37,827 bases of DNA, taken from contig CANKJN010000009.1 of assembly GCA_947482345.1 (NCBI GenBank), positions 1 to 37,827 on the forward strand, read 5' to 3'. The notes under the pieces are model-generated. The model was not told where the DNA came from. It made no database searches and saw only the letters and a list, made by a program, of their open reading frames with translations. Shown in pieces: positions 24,194 to 35,019 of the stretch (its first letter is position 1; each line of letters opens with the position of its first letter). This DNA is from Spartobacteria bacterium. GTDB taxonomy: Bacteria; Verrucomicrobiota; Verrucomicrobiia; Chthoniobacterales; UBA6821. The position numbers and the translations under genes are program-made.

Positions 24194-25014
24194 GTCAGGA
24201 ACAAGCAGGATTTCAGGAAGCGCTGGATGCAGCCCTCCCCATCCTCCAAGGCATGAAGAAGAGTCTCCGCAAACAACCCTCGGCCACCCATGCCAGCCTC
24301 GAGCGGCTCAGCGCGGTCGATCCGGTGAAATATCCCCCGGCGCCCGCCATACCGGCCGCTCCACGCATCCTCTCCACGCCGACCGACGACGGACGCCTTG
24401 CCAAGCTCGAGGAGCTCAAGGGCAGGATCCTCGCCTGCACCCGCTGTCCCAACCTCGTCGCCAGCCGCACCCAGGTGGTCTACGGCGTCGGCAACCCCTT
24501 CGCGGAACTGCTCTTCGTCGGCGAGGCGCCGGGAGAGGAGGAGGATCTGCGGGGAGAGCCTTTCATCGGGAAGGCGGGCCAACTGCTCACCAAGATCATC
24601 GGGGCGATGGAATTCAGCCGCGAGGAGATCTTCATCGCCAATGTGCTCAAGTGCCGTCCCGACATGCCTGCCGGTGAATCGGGTAACCGTAAGCCGAAGC
24701 CCGCGGAAATGGCCACCTGCCTGCCATGGCTCACGGAGCAGATCGGGCTGATCAAGCCCAAGGTCATCGTCGCCCTCGGCCTGACCGCCGTCGAGGGACT
24801 CCTGGGAGAGCCCCGCACCATGCGCGATGTCCGCGGCAAGTGGCTCGACTACCACGGCGTACCGCTGATGCCGACCTATCACCCAGCCTACCTGCTCCGC
24901 AACCAGACTCTCGCCGAGAAGCGCAAGGTCTGGGAAGACATGCTGCTGGTGCTGGAGAAGCTCGGGCGACCGATCAGCGCCAAGCAGCGGGGCTACTTCC
25001 TTGAGAAAGCTTAA
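24190..25014 (+). CDS. Family 4 uracil-DNA glycosylase (4Fe-4S)
   Basis: The 274-aa protein removes uracil from DNA in base excision repair. The C-terminal 195 residues are the family core: CxxC at Cys 83 and 86, GEAPGEEED (111-119), NVLKCRP (Cys 155) and MATCLPW (Cys 177), giving the four Fe-S ligands. HPAYLLRN is the active-site His motif. The first about 75 residues form a helical and proline-rich extension seen in many bacterial members. The ATG overlaps the RluD-type stop by 4 bp. A repeat-rich gap follows. Confidence 0.94.
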   Translation: MSQEQAGFQEALDAALPILQGMKKSLRKQPSATHASLERLSAVDPVKYPPAPAIPAAPRILSTPTDDGRLAKLEELKGRILACTRCPNLVASRTQVVYGVGNPFAELLFVGEAPGEEEDLRGEPFIGKAGQLLTKIIGAMEFSREEIFIANVLKCRPDMPAGESGNRKPKPAEMATCLPWLTEQIGLIKPKVIVALGLTAVEGLLGEPRTMRDVRGKWLDYHGVPLMPTYHPAYLLRNQTLAEKRKVWEDMLLVLEKLGRPISAKQRGYFLEKA

Positions 25015-25506
25015 TGCTGGGGATGCGTCGCCATACCAAAAAATGCATTTGGTCCGCAGGAAAAAATACGAACGACACGAAAGAACACGAACACTCTAAG
25101 GAAGCGCTGATTAAATCCCATGAAGGCCGCTGAATGCCATTTGCTGATTTTTGAAGGCGTGAGTGCTGGGCGATACCCGCAGCGGTCTCGCCCGAGCGAG
25201 CAACGCCACAAAAATCGACAAATGGTCTCAGCCCTGCGGGTTGCGGAGATAACCGGCCGTGGGCTGCGTTGGCTTGGCACTTACAGCCCGCTGCGGGGAT
25301 GCTCGTGCCAAGCCGCCTTGCCCGCGGCCATTTCTTTCCGCAACGGCCTCTATGCGATTTAATCAGCGCTTCCCTAATGGGCAATCAGAGGAAAGACCTC
25401 CCTATCGGAATGCCCATTTGTTGAACCATACCCAATCATGTTTTTCCCTTTTCGTGCTTTTCGTGCTTTTCGTGGTTTTCATGGTTAAGGCTTTCACTTC
25501 ATTGGC
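25015..25506. other. Repeat-filled intergenic gap
   Basis: No gene is seen. The gap is occupied by a MITE-like element (25100-25373), flanked by short degenerate strings built around ACGAA (left, 25066-25093) and TTTTCGTG (right, 25449-25483). The left and right strings are rough reverse complements of each other, so the MITE may have entered an older inverted repeat. Confidence 0.6.
25100..25373 (+). mobile_element. 274-bp MITE-like element, copy 1
   Basis: The element is a non-autonomous, gene-free unit. The ends are inverted: GGAAGCGCTGATTAAATC at the left and its exact reverse complement at the right, with imperfect pairing continuing for about 10 more bases. Both sides are flanked by CTAA (25096-25099 and 25374-25377), a likely 4-bp target duplication. 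A GGAAG end plus a YTAR target resembles the IS5 group, so an IS5-type transposase elsewhere could move it (inference). Internally it folds into two large stem-loops, each with a CCCGCAGCGG-type core. The second stem is GGCTTGGCAC/GTGCCAAGCC. A second copy of the same length lies inverted at 35991-36264. Confidence 0.88.
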
Positions 25507-26256
25507 ATGACGGGCCCAACATCTCCCCGACAGCACTCCTGCGGACAGCTCCCTGAGCGGATGCTCCGCACCGCCTTCCACTGGCTGGTGATCAAGGGAT
25601 GCTGGCTGCTCTTCACCGTGACCTGCCGGGTACGCGTCGTGATCCTCTCCCCCGTTCCGAAGCACGGGGCCCTGATCATGGCCTCCAACCACATCAGCCA
25701 CTTCGACCCGCCGATCCTCAGCGGCTTCTTTCCGAGGAGGCTCGACTGGCTTGCCATGGAGGAACTCTTCCGCTCCCCCTCGGGAAAGCGGATCTTCACC
25801 TGGCTGAACTGCATCCCCGTCGAGCGCGGCGGAACAGACAGAACCTCGCTGCGCCAAGCCCTCCAGCGCCTCGCCGACGGACGGGTCATCGGCATCTTCC
25901 CGGAGGGGGGCATCCGGGCCGGCGAGTGGTCGATCCTGAACGGCGCGGAGATGAAGCCGGGACTTCCCGCGCTGAGCATCCACTCGGGGGCGGCGATCAT
26001 TCCCTGCGCCCTCATCGGGAGCGACCGGCTTTACAAGCCTTCCAACTGGCTCCGCCGAACCACGCTCCACCTTGTGATCGGCGAGGCGATCGAACCGCCT
26101 GCGAAGGATGCAAAGCAGCAGGGCGCCAGGGAGCGCTTCTCTGCGGAGCTCTCGAAGGCCTTTACCTCCATGCGCGACGAGGCGGTCGCCCGCTTCGCGC
26201 TCGCTCCGGAGGATCTTCCGCAGACGCCGCAGGCCAGAAAAGGAGAGCACCCTTGA
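25507..26256 (+). CDS. 1-acyl-sn-glycerol-3-phosphate acyltransferase (PlsC family)
   Basis: The 249-aa protein transfers an acyl chain to lysophosphatidate in phospholipid synthesis at the inner membrane. It shows the family blocks NHISHFDP (residues 61-68; His 62 and Asp 67 form the HxxxxD motif), IPVERGG, FPEGG (131-135) and IPCALIGS. A hydrophobic N-terminal segment (about 24-46) may anchor it. Other members of this fold acylate different lysolipids, so the substrate is inferred. Its TGA overlaps the TTG start of the next gene. Confidence 0.9.
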   Translation: MTGPTSPRQHSCGQLPERMLRTAFHWLVIKGCWLLFTVTCRVRVVILSPVPKHGALIMASNHISHFDPPILSGFFPRRLDWLAMEELFRSPSGKRIFTWLNCIPVERGGTDRTSLRQALQRLADGRVIGIFPEGGIRAGEWSILNGAEMKPGLPALSIHSGAAIIPCALIGSDRLYKPSNWLRRTTLHLVIGEAIEPPAKDAKQQGARERFSAELSKAFTSMRDEAVARFALAPEDLPQTPQARKGEHP

Positions 26257-27218
26257 TCTCACGGACCCTGCACGGAGCCATGGACGCCGTCATGTGTGCC
26301 ATGATGAACACCGCCCAGTGGCGCCTACGCCGCCATGCCGTGACGCGCGACCGACTCGAGTCCTATCTCGCGGCATGCGACGGACTCGATCACCGCGGCT
26401 ATTACGGGCTTCCCGAGGAATTGAGAAATGTCCCCGCGACCGTCTGGAAGCGTGACGGACATCACCTCTCCTGGACTTCTCCCGTGCCGGGAGAGCATCC
26501 CGAGAACAACGTGGCCCGCGCCTTCCTCCATGAGACGGATTCGTCAGGCAAGGCTCCGACGCTGATCCTGATGCATGCCCTGATGTCGGCCAACGACTTC
26601 GGATACCGAAGGATTGCGGCGCGGTTCAACAAACAGGGTTGGAACGTGCTCTTCCCCCACCTTCCCTACCACTACAGCCGGAAGCCGAAGGGATATACCA
26701 ACGGAGCCCTCACCATCACCTCGGACCTTGTCCGCAATGCCGAAACCCTCCGCCAGTCCGTCATCGAACTACGGCAACTCATCCGCTGGGCCCGGCGCCG
26801 CGGCTCAAGCCGGGTCGCCGTCTTGGCAACCAGTTACGGGGCCTGGGTCACCGCCCTCACTCTCCCGCTTGAGGAAACCGACTTCTCCATCCTGCTGCAG
26901 CCCGTGGCCGATGTCGGTCACGCCACCTTCGGCAGCCCGGCCAGCCGCATGATGGCGGGACTGCTCCGGAAGAACGGCATTCACAGAGATGCCATCGACC
27001 GGCACGCCCATCTCAGCTCGCCAGAGCGACTCCGCCCCATCACCCGACCCGACCGGATCACCGTGATCGGCGGCACCCACGACCGGCTCTCCGCACCGGA
27101 GTCCTTGAAGTCCCTCTGCGCGTCGTGGGGAGGCGCCCGTTATCTGGAAGTGAACCAAGGGCACTTCGGCTACGGCGCGATGCGATGCGCCCTTGCCGAG
27201 GCCGATCGCTACCTGTGA
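26253..27218 (+). CDS. Alpha/beta hydrolase
   Basis: The protein is about 321 aa. The nucleophile elbow is ATSYGA (Ser 194), the acid GTHDRLSAP (Asp 277) and the base GHFGY (His 304). LILMHALMSANDF provides the oxyanion region. The arrangement resembles ABHD18-like hydrolases, and the first Gly of the usual GxSxG is replaced by Ala. The TTG at 26253 is chosen as start because AGGAGAG lies 5-7 nt upstream and it overlaps the PlsC stop; an ATG at 26280 is the alternative. The pairing with an acyltransferase suggests lipid metabolism, but the substrate is unknown. Confidence 0.85.
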   Translation: MISRTLHGAMDAVMCAMMNTAQWRLRRHAVTRDRLESYLAACDGLDHRGYYGLPEELRNVPATVWKRDGHHLSWTSPVPGEHPENNVARAFLHETDSSGKAPTLILMHALMSANDFGYRRIAARFNKQGWNVLFPHLPYHYSRKPKGYTNGALTITSDLVRNAETLRQSVIELRQLIRWARRRGSSRVAVLATSYGAWVTALTLPLEETDFSILLQPVADVGHATFGSPASRMMAGLLRKNGIHRDAIDRHAHLSSPERLRPITRPDRITVIGGTHDRLSAPESLKSLCASWGGARYLEVNQGHFGYGAMRCALAEADRYL

Positions 27219-27295
27219 GGGTGGGATGGAGCGGGGGGAAATGAAAAATGATGAATGATGAATGAAAAAACGGGGAAGAGCTGCACCTTCTTTCC

Positions 27296-27365
27296 CCTTC
27301 AGCCTTCAGCCTTCAGCCTTCAGCCTTCAGCCTTCAGCCTTCAGCCTTCAGCCTTTAGCTTTTAG
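27296..27365. repeat. Tandem heptamer repeat CCTTCAG (8 perfect + 2 degenerate units)
   Basis: Eight perfect CCTTCAG units run from 27296 to 27351, followed by CCTTTAG and CTTTTAG. The array lies between the hydrolase and coaB genes, ending about 30 bp before the coaB ATG. Related CTTCAGCCT strings occur at 20639-20752 and 30222-30252. A seven-base period does not preserve a reading frame, so this is a non-coding slippage repeat. Confidence 0.92.
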
Positions 27366-27394
27366 CCTTTCCCACTCATCCTTCCCCTTCCCAA

Positions 27395-28021
27395 ATGACC
27401 ATCCTTGTCACCATCGGCCCGACCCAGGAACCGCTTGATGCGATGCGCCTGATTAGCAACCGCTCCACTGGCGAACTCGGGACCCGGCTCTCCGCCGAAC
27501 TTGCGAAGCAGGGACACACGGTCATCGCCCTGCGCGGCACCGGGGCGACCGCCCCTTCCACCCCCTTGGAACGGGACAACGTCCGCGTCCTCCCCTTCAC
27601 CACCACGGAGGATCTCCGAGACCAGCTCGAAAAGCTTGGCGCGGAAGAAAGAATCGGTGCCATCTTCCATGCGGCGGCGGTGAGCGATTTTTATCTCCCC
27701 GGCGCAGGCACCGGAAAAATCCCCACCTCCGGCGGAGCCCTGACCCTGACCTTGGAGCCAACCCCGAAACTTCTGCCACTCATGCGCGGATGGTTTCCAG
27801 CCGCCCGGATCACAGGTTGGAAATTCGAGGCCTCGGGCAACCGGGATGCCGCCGTCGCCATGGGGCGTGCTCAGATCACCGCATGCCATACCGATGCCTG
27901 CGTCGTGAACGGCCCCTCCTACGGCGAGGGATTCGGAGTGCTCTCGAAAGCCGGCGAACTCACTCCCCTCCCCGACAAGCCGACACTCTGCGCACATCTG
28001 GCATGGCGGCTGGGCAACTGA
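27395..28021 (+). CDS. Phosphopantothenoylcysteine synthetase (CoaB-like, stand-alone)
   Basis: The 208-aa protein matches the CoaB half of bacterial Dfp: ILVTIGPTQEPLD (the family's TxGxTxExID start), SNRSTGELG, a Rossmann-type fold, HAAAVSDFYLP, the Lys of GKIP and GWKFEAS. This step couples cysteine to 4'-phosphopantothenate in coenzyme A synthesis. The CoaC (flavoprotein decarboxylase) half is absent, so CoaC must be encoded elsewhere. The ATG at 27395 follows CCCTTCCCAA with no Shine-Dalgarno. A CC-rich upstream region contains the heptamer repeat. Confidence 0.85.
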   Translation: MTILVTIGPTQEPLDAMRLISNRSTGELGTRLSAELAKQGHTVIALRGTGATAPSTPLERDNVRVLPFTTTEDLRDQLEKLGAEERIGAIFHAAAVSDFYLPGAGTGKIPTSGGALTLTLEPTPKLLPLMRGWFPAARITGWKFEASGNRDAAVAMGRAQITACHTDACVVNGPSYGEGFGVLSKAGELTPLPDKPTLCAHLAWRLGN

Positions 28022-28347
28022 GTGACTGAATCATTTCGCAAGAAACTCGTTTCTTGACGGCACTTGCCTCCCGGCAAGCGGTGCCGCCCTTATACCATTT
28101 CCATGATTAGTCTGGTGGAATTAGCGAAGGGATTTTGGTGATGGGCTAGGCGGAAGACCAAGGGCTATCTGAAGATAACCCGAGGAATGACAACAACGCC
28201 CATCGCCGAAAGAACCAGCTGATTTCACCGGAATAAGAGTGGAGATGGTATTACAGGGCTGCGACTTCGTCGCAGTCTTACGCGCGCTTTCCCACGCGCT
28301 TGTTTCTCCTTCTCCTGCAGGCAGCATCTCTTTAGAGTGGAGGCTTC
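28022..28347. other. Structured intergenic region ahead of the greA-like gene
   Basis: No gene is seen. After the coaB stop come two hairpins: CAAGAAAC/GTTTCTTG (about 28038-28055), and a GC stem CGGCAC-TTGCC/GGCAA-GCG-GTGCCG (about 28056-28084) without a T-run. A long foldable element follows (28092-28251), then a perfect 7-bp hairpin CTGCGAC/GTCGCAG (28259-28275). The last bases before the ATG include GGAGG, a good Shine-Dalgarno 4 nt upstream. The stretch probably forms the greA leader. Confidence 0.6.
28092..28251 (+). ncRNA. Candidate structured RNA or leader (long hairpin)
   Basis: Nested stems pair almost end to end: 28092-28103 with 28240-28251 (12 bp), 28111-28125 with 28218-28232 (15 bp), 28137-28146 with 28198-28207 (10 bp), and 28162-28170 with 28173-28181 (8 of 9). 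In the three outer stems all five non-Watson-Crick positions are G-T/T-G, which pair as G-U only if the plus strand is transcribed; the minus strand would have A-C mismatches. It lies about 96 bp before the greA-like gene on the same strand. It could be an untranslated leader, a small RNA, or a palindromic repeat element. Confidence 0.45.
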
Positions 28348-31555
<3,208 letters not shown>

Positions 31556-31567
31556 AAGGCTGAACTG

Positions 31568-31921
31568 ATGTCAGGTAACCGCATCCACACGACCAACTCG
31601 GCCAACACGCGCCGCGCTCAGGCAAATTACCTGCCTGTGGCGATGCGTGTGATGTGGGCGTTGATCGTGGGAAGCGCCTTGCTGACCCTTGGATTCACCT
31701 TCTACCCGGAGTGGATCCGCCTCTCCGACATGAAGCGTGACGTCGCGGAGCAGAAAACCCGTCTCGCCGAACTCCGCAAGACCGCCACGGATCGTGAACT
31801 CGAGGTCAAACTGCTCCAGACCGACCGCGAGTACCTCGAGATGATCGCCCGCGACAAGCTCGACCTCATGAAGGACGGCGAGACCATCTTCAGGCTCGGG
31901 AACAGTCATCATAAGTCCTGA
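31568..31921 (+). CDS. DivIC/FtsB-type septum formation initiator
   Basis: The 117-aa protein has a basic cytoplasmic N-terminus, one membrane helix (about 28-46, MWALIVGSALLTLGFTFYP) and a periplasmic coiled coil (about 52-85). It ends in DREYLEMIARDKLDLMKDGETIFRL, which matches the DivIC/FtsB closing motif. This family links early and late divisome proteins. The gene lies 12 bp after enolase, an arrangement common in bacteria where ftsB follows eno, and is probably co-transcribed with it. Confidence 0.88.
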   Translation: MSGNRIHTTNSANTRRAQANYLPVAMRVMWALIVGSALLTLGFTFYPEWIRLSDMKRDVAEQKTRLAELRKTATDRELEVKLLQTDREYLEMIARDKLDLMKDGETIFRLGNSHHKS

Positions 31922-32319
31922 ACTGCAGTCGGCACAGCCGATATGGCGCGAGGATTTGAGGTGAGCCTTCCCTAGGGTCTATTTAAGCCCCAACTCCGAA
32001 GTTGAAACTGATGTGATGGGGTAAGATGCTGGACGATTGGAGTAGCGGAGATTTTAAGTGGTCTATCGCCTGATCCAGGCGAGAATCGAGACCCCATGAC
32101 CGGGGGAAAGGGCTGGTGAGCCTGTACGTAGTACAGCCCATAAGGGCGAGACGAGCGGGCGCGAGCGAGGCAAATTTTTCTTTGCGGTAAATAGATATTG
32201 TAAAAATCACTCTACTCAACTTCGGAGTTCGGGTTAATGGCATTGAACAGATAGTATTTTAGCCCAAGGTGCGACTTCAGCTTGCCGGCTATCACCAGTT
32301 CGTATTATACGAGTCGTCT
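31922..32319. other. Intergenic gap filled by an inverted-repeat element
   Basis: No gene is seen between the divIC/ftsB-like gene and the next secreted protein. Most of the gap is the 255-bp element listed separately; the last about 80 bp lead into the next ATG and are AT-richer. No terminator with a T-run is evident after the septum gene. Confidence 0.55.
31983..32237. repeat. 255-bp palindrome-ended intergenic element
   Basis: The ends are inverted: TTAAGCCCCAACTCCGAAGTTGA (31983-32005 taken as two blocks, TTAAGCCCC and AACTCCGAAGTTGA) pairs with 32216-32237. Fourteen bases (AACTCCGAAGTTGA) pair perfectly, and the outer part has one gap and one mismatch. Inside are further hairpins, including TCGCCTG/CAGGCGA (about 32063-32080) and CTGTAC/GTACAG (about 32118-32133). 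No coding frame fills it. A single end of this type recurs at 18368-18385. It resembles a MITE, but a clear target duplication is not seen. Confidence 0.7.
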
Positions 32320-33012
32320 ATGAAGCGTCTCTTATCAGCTATCTTTTGCCTACTGATCGTGTTTGCGCGAATACTTCAGGGCGAAGAGTTCACCACACTT
32401 GATGGCGAGCATTACGCAGGAGCAACATTGAGGCGTGTGGAGCCTGATGGAGTCGTGATTGCCTACTCAGACGGCGTTAAAAAGCTCCAGTTTCAGAAAC
32501 TGCCTCCAGAAGTCTGCGCTAAATACGGCTACAATCCGGAAACTGAAGCGAGATATATCGCTCAGCGCCAGTCGAATGAAATCGCCACCTATCAGGCTTT
32601 GTTACCGGCGCCCCATAAAGAGCGCCCTCCACTTCAAAATAATGCCGATTCACAGCGCGCACTGATTTCCTCAATCCGTCGTCGGGTCGAAACAGCAACA
32701 TGGAATTGTAATATAATTAAAAACCGAATTAGCGCGACGGAAGCAGAACTTAGTTCCGGCGTTAGCGTCAGTGCCAAAGCACTTATATGGCAAGAACTGG
32801 AAAAGAAAAAATCTCAACTTATTACAGCGCAAAAACTATTAGCTGACGCTCAAGCTGAACTAGTTCCAAAACCCACACCAAAACCTACACCAACACCCAC
32901 ACCTAGCTACTTCGCGAGAGTGAAGCTGTGGATATCAAGTTTTCTCTCTCCTGCCCCCGCCTGCACTCCGACAATAGGAACTCCAACACCTTCCGATAAG
33001 AAGGTTCCGTAA
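32320..33012 (+). CDS. Secreted hypothetical protein with proline-threonine tail
   Basis: The 230-aa protein starts with a signal peptide (MKRLLSAIFCLLIVFARILQGEE, likely cleavage near 21). A short conserved-looking module follows: FTTLDGEHYAGATLRRVEPDGVVIAYSDGVKKLQFQKLPPEVCAKYGY. I recognise this TLDG...VEPDGI...KLPxE pattern from many verrucomicrobial secreted proteins of unknown function. A helical segment (about 105-185) follows, and then a KPTPKPTPTPTPS linker. Base composition is clearly lower in GC than its neighbours and a repeat element lies just upstream, so recent transfer is possible. The ATG at 32320 is chosen for the signal peptide. Confidence 0.7.
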   Translation: MKRLLSAIFCLLIVFARILQGEEFTTLDGEHYAGATLRRVEPDGVVIAYSDGVKKLQFQKLPPEVCAKYGYNPETEARYIAQRQSNEIATYQALLPAPHKERPPLQNNADSQRALISSIRRRVETATWNCNIIKNRISATEAELSSGVSVSAKALIWQELEKKKSQLITAQKLLADAQAELVPKPTPKPTPTPTPSYFARVKLWISSFLSPAPACTPTIGTPTPSDKKVP

Positions 33013-33152
33013 TCAGATCGCATGCATCTCCTTCCCTGTCTTGGCCGTCCCAGCCTTTGCTGCGAATCGGTTGCAACTGATTTACTACTGTGTCTACCAA
33101 CTTGAAACTGAGAGAAAGCCGAATAGAGGCACAGTTTACTGATTTGCAATAA

Positions 33153-34172
33153 TTACACACCCGTAGTTTTGGTGCTGAGAACCGAGACTTCCCTGCTGAT
33201 CAGTTCCCTTACTGCTGAGAATGCAAGATGCTTACTGGCGCGTTCCAAGGCAGAGTCGACCTGTTCGTTCCAGAACGTATCCTCGGTGATGAGGCGCGAG
33301 GCAACCTCGGAGGGATTCTCCGACGGAGCGCCAAACGCCAGGCGATCGACGGCCCCGTTCCCGCCGAGACACGGCATCCGGCAAAGAAGCGCATCACCCG
33401 CCACCTGTCCCGGAACCGCGCTGCCGTCCAACTGCAGGACGATCCGGTGTCGCGCCATCATCCGCAGATACTCCGGGTAGGGCATGCGCCCCTCGATGAT
33501 GCGCAGATCCACGGCCGGGCTCTGGAATCCCTCGAGCAGTTTCCTGCCGTGACGCCCCTCACTGTTCACGACGGTCATCGGGATCCGATGCCTGGCGGCA
33601 AGGGATACGGCAAGAGCCACTACGTGCCAGTGGTTGCGCGACGGGACGCGGAATTCGCGCGTGCCGACAAAGATCCCGGAACGCTCGGAAAGAGGGATGT
33701 TGAAATCCCACGCCTGATCCTCCATCGGATAGGGAGTCGGGGAGAAAAATCCGCCACGGCAACCGGCAGACCGGTAGAGGGAGACCAGTTCAGGGGTGCT
33801 GGAGAGGAAGCCATCAGCCGTGGTGGAGATCCGGCGGAAGAGTAATGCCCGTCCTGTGTCATTGAGAAAATCGGCGACCTGATGGGATCCCGATTCCTTC
33901 AGCGAGATCAGGGAGGTCACCCCCCGGGTCTTCAACTCCGCCAAGGTCTTCAGAACGGCTCGCAGATTACGCTTCCGAAGAAGTACGAGGGCGGCCCCGG
34001 TCGTCGTCGGGAGATCTCCGACACGCCGGAGAAATGACCCGGAATGACAGGCCGCATAGGCATGATAATTGACCGGCGGATGGCCGGCGTCACCCGGTGA
34101 ACCGGCCCCGGAGGAGAAGTGCCGGATGTCGTCGCGTCCCTCCGGGTTGATGACACAGAAGCCCGCCGTCAT
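33153..34172 (-). CDS. GT-B-like glycosyltransferase family protein (putative)
   Basis: The 339-aa protein has no signal peptide. The C-terminal half looks like a GT-B donor domain: IFVGTREFRVPSRNHW, IIEGRMPYPEYLRMMARHRIVLQLDGSAVPGQVAGDALLCRMPCLGGNGAVDRLAFG. The pattern of a surveyed position followed by a G-rich switch into a new chain resembles family 1/4 glycosyltransferases. The N-terminal half (TTTGAALVLLRKRNLRAVLKTLAELKTRGVTSLISLKESG) could be the acceptor domain. Donor and acceptor are unknown. The ATG overlaps the mazG stop by 4 bp, so it is the last gene of the rhomboid-mazG unit. It converges on the gene ending at 33012. Confidence 0.6.
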   Translation of the reverse strand: MTAGFCVINPEGRDDIRHFSSGAGSPGDAGHPPVNYHAYAACHSGSFLRRVGDLPTTTGAALVLLRKRNLRAVLKTLAELKTRGVTSLISLKESGSHQVADFLNDTGRALLFRRISTTADGFLSSTPELVSLYRSAGCRGGFFSPTPYPMEDQAWDFNIPLSERSGIFVGTREFRVPSRNHWHVVALAVSLAARHRIPMTVVNSEGRHGRKLLEGFQSPAVDLRIIEGRMPYPEYLRMMARHRIVLQLDGSAVPGQVAGDALLCRMPCLGGNGAVDRLAFGAPSENPSEVASRLITEDTFWNEQVDSALERASKHLAFSAVRELISREVSVLSTKTTGV

Positions 34173-34999
34173 GATTGCTTCTCCCTCTTTTTGGCCTGCT
34201 CCCAGAGCGCATTCATCCGCTCCATGGGGAGATCGGCGAAGCTCTCCCCGGCGGGAACCTGACTCTCCATGTCACGGAAGCGGGTCTCGAACTTGCCGGT
34301 CGCGGCATGGAGTGCCGACTCCGCATCCAGCCCCAATGAACGGGCGAGATTAACCACGGCGAAGAGAAGGTCTCCCACCTCTTCCGCAAGCCTGGCTTTT
34401 GTTTCGGGATTGTTCCCTGCCTGGTGATACAGGGGGATCTCCGCCTCGACCTCGTCGATCTCTTCGCGGACTTTTGCCGCCACATCCTCGGGACACTCCC
34501 AGTCAAATCCCGCCTTCGCTGCTTTTTTCTGGATCTTCTGGGCGCGGACAAGCGCGGGAAATGCACGCGCCACACCATCAAGAAGCGACTCGGGGAGAGC
34601 TGCCCGGGTCATGCCGGCATTCTTTGCGGCGCGCTCCGCTTTCTTGATCTCCTCCCACTGGGTCAGGACCGCTTCACTGCTTGACGCGCCGGAATCACCA
34701 AAGACATGGGGGTGCCGACGCACCAGTTTCTCGGAGGCAACCAAGGCAATGCTCTCGAGGTTGAAGGAATTGCTCTCTGCGGCGATCTCCGCCTGCATGA
34801 GAATGTTGATGAGCAGATCGCCGAGCTCTTCCTCAAGATCTGGTGAGTGGTTGCGCTCGATCGCATCGGCCACTTCGTAGGCCTCTTCGAGGAGGGAAGG
34901 AGCCAGCGAACCGGATGTCTGCTCGCGATCCCAGGGACAACCGCCCGGAGCCCTCAGGCGCGCGATGATGCGACGGAGTTCCTCGACCGCGTGGTTCAT
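34169..34999 (-). CDS. mazG: Nucleoside triphosphate pyrophosphohydrolase MazG
   Basis: MazG hydrolyses NTPs and dNTPs to monophosphates, sanitising the nucleotide pool and limiting (p)ppGpp responses. The 276-aa protein has two MazG repeats. The N-terminal one shows LRAPGGCPWDREQT, LLEEAYEVADAI and EEELGDLLINIL (acidic Mg-binding residues). The C-terminal one shows DEVEAEI and EEVGDLLFAVVNLAR. RRHPHVFGD is the family's linker string. The length is close to E. coli MazG (263 aa). The gene begins about 20 bp after the rhomboid-like gene and overlaps the following gene by 4 bp. Confidence 0.96.
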   Translation of the reverse strand: MNHAVEELRRIIARLRAPGGCPWDREQTSGSLAPSLLEEAYEVADAIERNHSPDLEEELGDLLINILMQAEIAAESNSFNLESIALVASEKLVRRHPHVFGDSGASSSEAVLTQWEEIKKAERAAKNAGMTRAALPESLLDGVARAFPALVRAQKIQKKAAKAGFDWECPEDVAAKVREEIDEVEAEIPLYHQAGNNPETKARLAEEVGDLLFAVVNLARSLGLDAESALHAATGKFETRFRDMESQVPAGESFADLPMERMNALWEQAKKREKQS

Positions 35000-35019
35000 C
35001 GCATTCCCGGGTATGGGGT

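Noticed and set aside
25015-25506. Small protein encoded inside the MITE (80-codon frame)
   Set aside because: The frame is Arg/Ala-rich and simply follows the palindromic DNA; both copies give similar frames on several strands, with no start signal.
25599-26252. N-terminal extension of the alpha/beta hydrolase overlapping plsC
   Set aside because: It is an out-of-frame reading of plsC; AGGAGAG before TTG at 26253 marks the real start.
27296-27365. Possible CRISPR array
   Set aside because: Units are 7 bp, contiguous and without spacers; there are no cas genes nearby.
28056-28084. Rho-independent terminator after coaB
   Set aside because: The GC stem is good but is not followed by a T-run on either strand, so it is noted only as a hairpin.
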